DNA of 64,000 nt from Vasconcelosia minhoensis LEGE 07310 (lineage in GTDB: Bacteria; Cyanobacteriota; Cyanobacteriia; Phormidesmidales; Phormidesmidaceae). Made by a program: the position numbers and the translations under genes. Each line of letters opens with the position of its first letter. Position 1 is the first letter of the stretch. The notes below the pieces were generated by a model that saw only the letters and a list, made by a program, of their open reading frames with translations, made no database searches and was not told the origin of the DNA. Of this stretch, positions 46,701 through 58,700 are shown piece by piece. Location of the stretch: the NCBI RefSeq assembly GCF_015207255.1, contig NZ_JADEXG010000013.1, forward strand, positions 1-64,000, in the 5' to 3' direction.

Positions 46701-49700
46701 TCAACGAGTACGGCGAGCCGCAGCAGATGCTGAAGCTCGACGCACCGACCGACTCACTCGCCTTCGGCCAGCCGAATACTCGCCTAGCCGGGCTGCTGTT
46801 TGTCTCGACTAATCGGATAGACGGGCAGAACGGCGAGCTGATTATGGTCGATACCAAGACCTTGGATACGGTGGTGGTGGCTTCAGTCGGCAGCCGTGGC
46901 GATATCGTTAAGGTGACTGCGGACGGACGGGTGCTGCTCAGCCAGTCAACGCAGATCGATGTCCTAAATCCGCTGATTGCGCCGCAGGTTGCCTTCACCA
47001 ACCCGTCGCCGGATGCGATCATTGCCCTGCCGCAGGGGTCGATCACGGTCACCTTTGACCAGGATATGTGGGTCGGCACGTTGACCGATGCTGCCTCGAT
47101 CCTCAATCCCAGCAACTTCATCCTGACCGGGCAGACCAGCGGCACGCTGACGCCGCAGTCGGTGCGCTATGACGCGGCCACCCGCTCGGCCATCCTCGAA
47201 TTTGGCTCAATTGCAGCTGACCTATATGAGCTAGACGTACTGCCGACGCTGCAAAGTGCGGCTGGGCTAGCGCTAGGTGAAGGCTATGAAGTTGACTTTA
47301 CGGCTGTGTCTGACTTCTCCGCCTTTGTTGATATTGCCTTTAGCAATACCCGCTACGACCGGGCCAGCCAGACGATTGCCTTTGACCTGGCGCTGACCAA
47401 CCAGACCGACTACGACCTCCTGCTGCCGTTGACCCTGCTGCTGACCCCCACAGGCTCGTTTACCAGTGAGCCGATGGGCGCGATCGCGCAGCAGCGAGAA
47501 ACGGGCGCTTACCTGCTCGACCTCAGCCAGGCCCTAGCCGATGGCCGCCTCAAGGCCGGTGAGTCGGTAACTGGGCAAACGATTACGGTCTATAACCCAG
47601 ACGCGCTGCGGTTTGACTATGAGCCGGGCATCTTTGCCCTGCCCTATCCGAATGAAGCGCCGCTGTTCAACAATGCGCCGCTGACGACCGCCCGCATCGG
47701 TGAAGTCTATACCCATCAGGTCGCAGCCAGCGACCCCGATGGTACGGTATTGACCTACTTGCTGTACCAGGCTCCCAAGGGCATGACGATTGATGCCCAA
47801 GGGGTGATTACCTGGACACCAGGGCCGGATAGCGCGGCGATTGAACCGGTTGTGCTCCAGGTGTACGACGCGCGCGGGGCGCGTTCGACGCAGCGGTTTA
47901 AGATTGCCGTGGCCGGCGGAAATCATCGACCCGTTTTTGCCGGGCTGCCCGCTGAGATCTATGGCGCGGAAGGTCAGCCGATTCAGCTAGCCGTCCGGGC
48001 GACGGATGCGGATAACGATGCGCTGGTGATTTGGGCCAACCGGCTGCCGCCCGGGGCAATCTTCGACTCCAAGACCAAGGTGTTGACCTGGACGCCGGGC
48101 TACTCGGCGGCGGGCACCTATGAGGACGTGCGCTTTATCGTCAGCGACGGCACCACGACGACGACGGCTTCGACCACGTTCCTGATTGCGCCGACCAATC
48201 AGGCCCCGACGCTAAAGCCGCTGACCAACCGCACCATTCGCGAGGGTGAGACCCTGAGGCTCCAGCTCCAGGGACAGGATCCAGAAGGGACGCAGCTGAC
48301 CTACTTCAGTAATCTGCTGCCGGGCGGCGCTCGCCTCGACCCGCGCACGGGTGTCTTTGACTGGACGCCGAACTACTTCCAGGCCGGTCACTTTGAAATT
48401 CCGCTGCTGGTCTCTGACGGCGAGCAGCTGGCCTCTCAGCTGCTGAAGATAGACGTGCTGAATGTCAATGCGGCCCCCGTGTTTGAGGGTTTACAGCAGT
48501 GGACGGTGGTAGAAGGGCAAACAGTTCGCTTCAGAGCGTTTGCCTTTGATCCGGATAATCCCGGCTACATCCCGCCCGAGCGCAACCGGGATGGCGAACT
48601 GACGCTGCTAGAGGACAGCGACCCGTCGGTCACCTACAGCGTCAGCGGCCTGCCTGCGGGGGCGAGCTTTGACCCCGATACGGCGATCTTTAGCTGGGCT
48701 CCGGGCTTCAGCAAGGCTGGGACCTATGCGGTCACCTTTACCGCTACCGACGATGGCAATGGTACTGGCGTGGCCCAGACCGCGACGATTACCGTGCCGA
48801 TTACGGTGCTCGACGTGAACCGGGCTCCTGAGATTGCCGCGATCGCGGCTCAGACATTGCAGCGCGGTGAAAGCCGGACGCTCGAGATTGTCGTGACTGA
48901 CGCTGACGGCGATCGCGTTTCGATTACGGCGACGGACCTAGACGGCAGGGCGCTGCCTGGCTTTGTTGGCTTTGTCGATAACGGCGACGGCACGGCTCAG
49001 CTCCAGCTGGCTCCTGAGGCGACGACCGTCAGCGGTGACTATGTGCTGGAGGTGGTTGCGAGCGATATCACGGGCGCGCAGACGCGCTACGAGTTTGTGG
49101 TGACGGTCGATGCGCCCAATGACGGGCCGGTAATGGATTTCATCGGTGACAAGGTGGCGGTCGCGGGTGAGCCGCTGACTTTTGACGTGCGGGTTCAAGA
49201 TCCTAATCAGGACAACCTCAGCTATGCCCTCAGCGGTTTGCCGCCAGGAGCGACGCTGGTAGGAACCAATGTGTACGGCGTGGCCCGGTTTAGCTGGACG
49301 CCGAGCGCGGCGGATTTGGGTAGCTATCCGGTCACCCTGAGCGTGACGGATAGCGGCAATGGCGATGCTGCTCAGCAGCTGAGCGGTGAAGTCACCTTTA
49401 CGCTGAAGGTGCGCAGCCAGAATCAGGGGCCGGTACTGGCCCCAATTGGTAACCTCAGCCTGCAGGAAGGGGAAACGCTGACGGTGGTGCTGAATGCCAC
49501 CGATGCCGATGGCGATGGGCTCACCTACCGGGCCGAGAATTTGCCCAGCGGCGCGGTGCTGGATCCCAGAACGGGCGTGCTGAGCTGGACGCCGAATCAC
49601 TTCCAGGCGGGCGTCTATAGCAATGTGATTCTGAGTGTTAGTGATGGTCATCGCCAACAGTCGGAGACGATTACGCTGACGGTGGGCAACGTCAACCAGG

Positions 49701-52700
49701 CTCCGGTGCTAGCTCCGCTGCCGCCGCAGCTGGGGCAGGAAGGTGTAGCGCTTCAGTTCTCGCTGGCCGCTGGAGACATTGATGGCGATGCGCTATTGTA
49801 TTCAGCGCTTTCTGCCCTACCGACTGGGGCTAAGCTCAACCCGACGACCGGTGCCTTTAGCTGGACACCGTCCTATGAGCAGGCTGGGGAGTATGTCATT
49901 TCGTTTGCTGCGACCGACCCCAGCGGGGCGCAGTCGGTACGCGATGTGTTGGTGCGGGTGGGCAATGTCAACCGGGCTCCCCAGCTGACGGCGCTGAATC
50001 GGAATGTGGCTCTGGGTGAAACGTTGAATTTTGCGCTGAGCGCGACTGACCCTGATTTGGGTACAGTGCTGACCTACAGCGCTCGCAATCTGCCAGAGGG
50101 CGCAACGCTCAATGCCCAAACCGGAGAGATTAGCTGGCGGCCTACGCCGGGGCAGCTGGGTGAGTATGTCGTGACCTATGTGGTCTCAGACGGGGCAATT
50201 AGCGTTACTCAGAATGCGCTGATTACGGTGTCTTCAACGCCTATTGTGCCGACGGTGACGCTGGATCTGACGCCCAGCTTCCCGGCGGTGCCGGGGCAGG
50301 CAGTATTGATTCGGGCAGTAGCAGATAGCCTCAGCCTGGTGCAGAGTATTGCCGTCAGCGTGAATGGCGATCCGGTGTCGGTCGATGCGCAGGGCCGAGT
50401 TAGCTTTACGCCAACGCTGCCAGGGCGCTATGAGATTGTTGCTCAGGTGGTAGACGCGGACGGTCGTCTGGGTGAGCAGACTACGGTTCTAAAGGTGAAG
50501 GATCCGGCTGACCAGCTGGCCCCTGAGCTCAGGCTGGCTCCGACACTGGGGCTGATGGCGCTGAATCAGCTGACGGATGTGGTCGGCCAGGTGCGCGACA
50601 CTAACCTTGATGAATGGTCGCTGGAGATGGCGCTGCTAGGGAGCAACCGGTTTACGACAATAGCCCAGGGAACGACCACTATTGGAGAAGGCGTTCTAGC
50701 TCAGCTCAACCCGGCGGCGCTAGCTAACGGCTTCTATCAGCTGCGGCTGAGTGCGACTGATATCGGCGGGCGTTCCAGCCAGGTGCTCTCGACCTTTGAG
50801 GTTAACAGTGCTCAAAAGGCAAATCAGTATAGCCGCTTAGAGAGGGACCTGACGGTAGATCTCGGTGGCGTATCGCTCAGCCTGGAGCGGGCCTATTCGT
50901 CGCTGCAATCTCAGGTGATGGGCGACTTTGGCTATGGCTGGCGCTTGGCCAAAGCTGATTTTCAACTGCAAAGTAATGTGCCGCTGACCGGGCGAGAGCA
51001 CCTGGGTAGCTTTAGCCCGCTGGCGGTCGGCTCTAGGGTCTATCTGTCGCTGCCGGATGGGCAGCGCGTAGGCTTTACGTTCCAGCCGGTGAAGCAGCAG
51101 GTGGGCGGGGTGACCTACTACCACCCTGGTTGGGCCGCCGACACAGGTATTGACTATACGCTCTCTTCCGCGGACGCTCGTCTATCGCTGGCGGGTAATC
51201 GGCTCTATGACTTGGATTCTGCTCGGCCCTACAATCCGGCGGATGAGCACTTTGGGGAGACGGCTTACCATCTGCGGGCGGCGGATGGCACCCAATATTC
51301 TCTCGATGCCCAGGGCCGGGTGCTGGCGCAGCAGACAGCGGATGGTAAGCGGCTGGTCTTCTCTAGCAACGGGGTGCTCCATCTCACGACCGGGGAGGCG
51401 CTGCGTTTTGTCCGGGGTGAGAACGGCGAAATTTCTCGAATTGAATCTAGCGATGGCCAGTCGCTCAGCTATGCCTACCGCGATGGGGAGCTGATCTCGG
51501 CTCGCCATTCATTCGGCACGACCAGCCGCTACGGTTATGCCTTAGATGGCTCGCATCGGCTGTCGCTCGCGACCGGTGCGGCGGGTACAGGTGGAGAGGC
51601 AGTACTGGGGGGCGTGTCGCCTGTAGTGGTGCCGGTGCTGGGCGATCTGGGTAGCGCGGCGCGGTTCTCGGGGGCGACTACTGCTGGGGCGCTTGGGGAT
51701 ACGGGGACGGACTATTGGGCCTTCAGTCTGCGCGACAGTGAGCTGACGTCTTTGGCTAGCGGCCAGGTACTGCTTAGCGTTGACTGGCAGGTCGCGAACG
51801 GCGCGCTGCCGTCGATTGCAGGGCTCTCGCCGCTGCTCTCTAGTTCGACGGCGACGGGAGGCTTTGGCCTGTTTGCGTTGGAGCGCTCAGGCTTACAGCT
51901 GCTATCGCTGCATGGCTCGGGTGACTATTCGCTGCGGCTGTCGGTAGCGGGCGATGTCAACCTCGATGGTGCGGTGGACGGGATGGACAGCACTCTACTG
52001 TTGGCGGCGTTGGGTAGCCGGGAAGGGGAGGCGGCCTATGGCTGGGCAATGGACCTCAACCGCGATGGTCGTGTGGATAGCGCTGATGTCCAGATCCTCA
52101 GCGCTAACTTTGGCTTTGTCGCGAATCAAGCGCCGGTATTGACGGGAACTTCTGTGCTCACCCATACGGACCTGCCGTCGGTGTTCTCGGTTGCGAATCT
52201 GGCTCATGACCCTGAGGGAGATGACCTCTTCTTCAGGGTCGCAGATGCCACGAATGGTACCGTTACGTTTACGAATGACGGGAAGGTTCGGTTTACGCCG
52301 GATGCAGGCTTCAACGGTTCTGCTAGCTTCCAGCTGATAGCGGATGATGGCTTTAGTGCTTCCATCCCCACGACAATAATCGTGAAAGTTAGCGATGCGC
52401 CATTGATTGGCTTAGATTTTGTCAATCGCCAGCCCAGACTGGGTATCGGCGATCAAGAAGATCTAATTACTATTGGCGATTTTACAGATCAAAAGAATGT
52501 CATTTTAGATAGTTCTTACTTGAGCTATCTTTCAGATACGTCGTCGGTCGCCAGTATCAACGACAATGGCCGTATTATTGGTCTGTCAAATGGCACGGCA
52601 ATTCTACGAGCGTTTCGAGACGGTATCGAAGCAGTAACAGTTTCTAGAATTGGAGATATCCTAGCGCCTAGAAACCAGCAAGAGCTATATGTGACACTTG

Positions 52701-55700
52701 CCGAAGAATTGGGTCTTGAGCTATATCCTCAAGCCGTTACTCTAACTGAGGGAGCCAGTCGGCAATTGCTAGTCAGCATTGAAAGTCTGACCGGGTCTCC
52801 AGATCTTGGGGGCGCAATTTCTGGAACCAGATATTTCGTCAGCAATTCATCAGTACTTCAAGTCGGCGAAAACGGCCTCATTACAGCATTAGATACGGGC
52901 TGGTCTACGGTTACAGTTATCAATGGTGGTGCAGAAAGTGTCATTCCTGTACAGGTAAGCTCACCATACCCCAACCTTGGTGTGATAGGTAAAGATGGTG
53001 GTGTAATCCAATCAGATGATGGATTGGTAGTAGCTATAGCGCCTGGAGCGTTACAAGAAGAAACGACTGTCAGTATTCAGCAGGTGCTAAGGGAAGATTT
53101 GACCCTCAGCCTTCCCGAAAAATACGATTTTGCTGGCTCTTTCCAGCTAACATTTGATAGCCAAGAACTCTTAGTCCCTGCACAGTTAGCCATCCCCAAT
53201 ACAACTGGGCTGAGTGCTGGCACAGAAGTATTTTTTATGCGACTAGACAGCCTTCCTGCACTAGATGGCGTTGCCGAGCCCATCTGGTTTATTGAGGAAT
53301 CAGGGATTGTTGGCGAAGATGGAATGATCCGGACACAATCGCCGCCGTGGAAAGGTGCCAGAAAAGATGGTGCCTATACAATTGCTGTACCTAAATTCAA
53401 CTATCGAGTTGTAGATGCTTTACTACCACCAAGCGCAATTCCTGCTGTCGGGCTGGCTGCACCTTTGATTACGACAGTAGGAGGGGCTGCCCTCTCTCTA
53501 TGGGCATCACCAGCGATTGGGTTGACTGCTGCGCTGGCAGGACCAGTCATTTCAGCCTTACTGATTGATGAAGAGTCTAATCCTATCTTAGATAGGTTCA
53601 CTACTCGATCAACCGTAAACATGAGTGTTGAGGTAGTGGTTGTTCCAGCAATAGGCTTACCCTACAAAACCAGTGCTGGCGTGTCTCTAAACTTGGCTCA
53701 GCTATCATCAGATTCAGATAACCCTATAGCTTGGGTCTCAGACATCAGTTCACCGGTCACAGACCCACTTACCCCTATAATTACGATAGTAACAGCACAT
53801 TTTGACGATGAAGGCATCTTTCTGAAGATTCGAGGAGAGAATTTAATCTCTGTAAGCGTAAATCCTGAGACCGATCAAGCTGAATACAGTCCTACAAAAG
53901 GTCTCAGAATCGATTTTGGATATGGCTCATATAGCAGCAAGCAAACTGAACTAGAAGTTAACACAGAAGGAACATACATCAAGCTCCGAGTTCCTAATTC
54001 AGTTCCCGTCAGCGAGCAGCTCAGTATCATGGCTGTCAGGACTGTTGAGTCTCAAGGCGTTGAATATGTTTCTACGCCAACCGCTATCTTCTATGAGCAT
54101 TTTGATCGAGTTCTAGGAGCTAATCCACTATCGGGCAACATCAAAGTTTTCAATGCAAAAGACGCTGACAATGTTGTAGAACAAAGCGGGAGCGAAAACA
54201 TATTGCTCGCAAGCATTCCGCTTGGTAACAATACAGGCGCTAGATACGTAGCTACGACAGAAGACGTAGCATATGTTCCTTTGCCTGGAGAAAGTTCAAT
54301 TGCTGTCATTGACGCGATAGGTTTGAGAGAGCTGGATATTAACCCAGAAACCACAGAAGTTGATCGGATCAAGTTGCCTAGTGGAAGCAGTCCAACTTCA
54401 ATTGTAATCGGCGAAGGAAATCATTACGCCTACGTAGGGGACCGGAACTTAGGAATTATCTATGTCATAGATATCAACCCAAACTCAGGAAGTTACAACA
54501 AATATATTAAAGCCATTCATATTGATGGCACGATAGGCGTTCGTCGATTAGCCATAAATTCGGATGGCTCGCTTTTATTCGCGACTACCAATTCTAGTAA
54601 GTCGGGTAAAAGTGGCATTGTTGTTATCAACGTTGATTTAGGCAATGCCCAAGTTCATCAAGTCGTTTCTGTTATCGATATTGAAGGTAAAGTTGAGGGC
54701 ATTACAGCCACCGACAAACCAAATACGGTCTTCTTCACCAACAGAACTAATGACTCCAAAGGCTTTGGGAAGCTAGCTGTAGCTGTGGGTCAGGATGGAA
54801 GTTTCTCTCATACAGAGGAGTATGCGTCACTTACGCTGGGAGATTTCGACGATTACTTTGATGTCAATGAAGCGATTGACGTTGTATGGCTGAGAGATAG
54901 TTCAGGCATAGAGTATGCCTTTGTTGCTGGCTATAACGGCAGAATGTTTGGTGCTGGCATTGAAAGTGTCGATGGTAAAGGTGCTGGTAGCAACGTCGGC
55001 ATCATCAAGATTTCAGGGAATTCTGCACCGAAGCTAGTAGCAGCTACTCGCCCAATTCCTATGGGCTTGACAAGCTCGTTGACACTCTCTGGTGATAATA
55101 GGTTCCTTTATGCGGCGAATCCTGGAGTGGCTGCAACTTTTGTTTACGACGTTCAGGAAATACTGAATACAATCAATAACCCAAACAATTTGTCTAAGTT
55201 AGAGAATACACCGCTTGAGGATGTTAACAGCAAAGTAGGGGTAGCGGCCAATATTTCAAGTCCCTTCTTAGAAGGTGTGTTTGGAGATACAACTAATGAC
55301 AGACCCATTGGCGCGGGTAGCACTTGGGGGCTCACTGCTCATACGCCAAATACGATTATCCTTCCTGGCTCATCTTCTGTAGAGTTTAGTGGAGACCAGG
55401 AGAACTCTACACAGAAATTAATATTTAATTGGTCACTACATGAGAGAGCCGATGACCAAGATGGATCGCTACGCAGTACGATAGAAAACCTCTTACTTCC
55501 TGGGCAATCTGCACAAGCTTTTCAGCTAAGAGAAGCTCCAGTAGTAAGACCCATTCCACAACCGACAGTAATTCCGTCGTTGCCGCTACCTCAAACACCG
55601 CCTAGTCTAGGTAGACTGTATCGACCACAGCCTGTACCGATAACGCCAACCTCAACTAGTATCCGATGGGAAGATCTACCTGTTTGGGAGGACTTACCAA

Positions 55701-58700
55701 ACACTCAGCCTACTCCGTCCCCAGAGGCTCAGAAACAGTTAAGAGAACGAGAAGACGTTAGAAGCATCAAACTATATGTCAGTTCTTTCCCCAATGGACA
55801 GGGCCTCGTACCCGGCGACTGGGCTCCAACTGAGTCACTGAGGGATGGAACTGACTACAACCCTAATCGAATTTTGACTGCTGAGTGGACAAGAAACGGA
55901 GGTGATAACTCAGGCAAAGGTATATGGCAGATATTAGACGCACGAGGTAATCCATTATCGGAGCCTCAAGAAGGTTATAGCTATGAGCTTTTATTGTCTG
56001 GAGAAAGAGCATTAACAGCAGGGCAGCGTTACTTTTGGAGTATCGAAATTGAGAAGTCTAGTGGTGCGAGAGTATCATCTCAAAGCAGTGTTACAACTGT
56101 TTTTGATATCCCTGCGACTACGCTCGATACAACTACCCCTGAGAGTTTTCCTAGTGTTACCATTATTCCAACAGTTTCTCCAGGTACAAATTGGGGGTTT
56201 TCTGAAACTTTAATTGGAAGTTCACCAGAAGTGGCGTCCCTTATTAAAAGCTATCTTGACTATCAGAGCCATATTGTATGGTATCGATCTGAAACAAATA
56301 AATGGTATACCGGGACACCTTCTATAGCTCCTGGAAAAACGCTTTTCTTTGATACTCGGGAGGTCTCTATTGAAGAAATATCTCAATTTTCAAGGAACTT
56401 ACCGCTCGTCATCTTATCTGAATCTGATTCCCTAATCAACTCTTTGACTTCTGGTTTTACTGAGGCCGAAGCCGATAGTTTATTCTCAGCTCTTGTCCAG
56501 CTAGACCAAAAGATGGGTGGCAGTATCAATGGTTACGATGCTTCAGGTAAAATTAATAGAACTCAAGGAGATCTACTAAATTCACCACTCCACTTCATTG
56601 GATTTGGTAGAGGTGCTGTCGTCAACACAGAAATCGTTCAAAGGTTGGGAGCTCTGTATCTACATGCAGGGGGTACCAGTAGTGCAAATCGTGATTTGCA
56701 CTTTACAACGATCGATCCAATCGCTTATGGATCAACTTTTCAGGGAACCGGGTTGTATGGCAACACGTATGATCCATATTTACGAATTTGGGATAATGTT
56801 ACCTTTGCGGATAACTACTACCAGACGACTGCCAGCGAATTTGACGAAAGAGGACAGTCTTTACGTCAAGGGCGTTCAATAGATGAAGGACTTGCTGATT
56901 GGGAAGTAAACCTTAGTAAATATTCAGCATTTGAACCGAATAGCATACGTGACGTGGCGTCCCAGCGTGCGAAAGACTGGTATCTGGGAACAGCAAATCT
57001 CTCGCTTCGCCAGGAGCTTGGCGACGACTACATACGACGACTAGGCGATCTTCCAAGAGAGCTCAGAACGTCTAGCGGTGGTACAAAGACGTGGTATACC
57101 CCCGATCACACCTCAGCCATCAGAAATGGACAATCAGTTCAACACGGTGATCCCAACTCAGTGTGGGAAGGCATCGGTACGGGCTGGTTCTATTCAGTAC
57201 TCGGCGGTGGCTATGAGTATCGTCCCTATGGGAGCAGTATTGGTACTAGGACTGACAAAGAGGGACTAGGAAGTTTCGATGCTTACTTGAATAATCCGCT
57301 TAATAGGGCATCCGTTCTAGAAGACAATACGTTCACCGGTGGCACGGTTGGGAATGGACGACGCGGGGACTATGCCGTTCCTACGCTCTTCAACGGGAAT
57401 TTTGATTCCATAGCACCTGGCTTTGATACAGCGGGTAGTAATCTGGATATTCCTGGTTGGTCATTTGAAGGTGGGGATGCTGTACTGAAGCATCTAAAGC
57501 GCGGTATCGCAGGCAATACTAGTTTTGCTTTGGAGCTAGGCAATGGTGCAAATAGTGTTACACACAACAGCTTCTTAGTCCCTGATTGGGGAGTGCTGCG
57601 ATTTGATTTGCATGTACCCAAACCAGATAATAGCGATAGTTCTCAAACTAGTACTTTTCGGGTGTTTTTAGATGATGTAGAACTTCAAAGCTCTGCTTTT
57701 CAAGGATTAATTAAAGGTAATCCAAATACTACAGGAAAGGAGTATCCTGCGGTCGATCTACGTAAGTTTGATGAAGCAATAGGTGGTAGGACAGGAGAAG
57801 GGCAATCTAACAGGATTGGTTTTGCAGAAGAAGGGTTTCAAACTTTTCAGGTTGATATTCCAAACGAATTCAGAGGAAAAGTAAAGACGCTCAGGTTTGA
57901 GCTAAATGGCTCGAAGACAGTTTATCTAGACAACGTCTTCTTCAAGAGTCAGCACTTGCTGTTTGGAAATCCAGCTTTAAATGGACAGGAAGCAAGAAAG
58001 GATATAGACACGCCCAAATTCGATGATGGTTATAATCCTGGTCTAGATCTTATTACAACTCCGCCTAGCCAGTTTTTTGATAACCACCTGATTGAGAAGC
58101 CACAATACTCTCTTTCCTATAACGACAAGTTTAAAACACCCAACTGGGTTAGTTATCAACTTAACAAAACCTGGCTTGGAGATTACAGTAATAAGGGACT
58201 TACGTTTGGAGTTGATCCACGTTTGCCTTTCGTTGATTCAGCTGAGCATGGTGATATCCCTGAGACAACGAACTACCATAGAGGACACATGACAACCGCT
58301 TCGCATCGTAATCGAAACAAGCAAGATTATGCTGCAACGTACTTGATGGACAATATCCTTCCCCAGCCACTGAATAGACCAAGTGATAGATGGGAAGCGC
58401 TAGAAGATGACTTAACCAAAGCGGTTGTGTCTAAGGATAAGGAATTCTATATTATTGCAGGAAGAGATGGACAGGCATCTGACGAGTATGGTCGTCCTCT
58501 TCTACTTAGCAATAAAGTTAGCGTTCCTGAATATGTCTGGAAGGTCGTACTGGTTTTGGACAAGCCCGGCCAAGGAATTTCAGATGTAACGAAGGATTCT
58601 CTTGCCTTTGCTGTCAGGCTCCCAAATACGCTGATTGATTATGCAGGTACGAATTCTAAATTTTTTGGGAAAAAAGTCGGCCAGGATCCAGATGCTGATT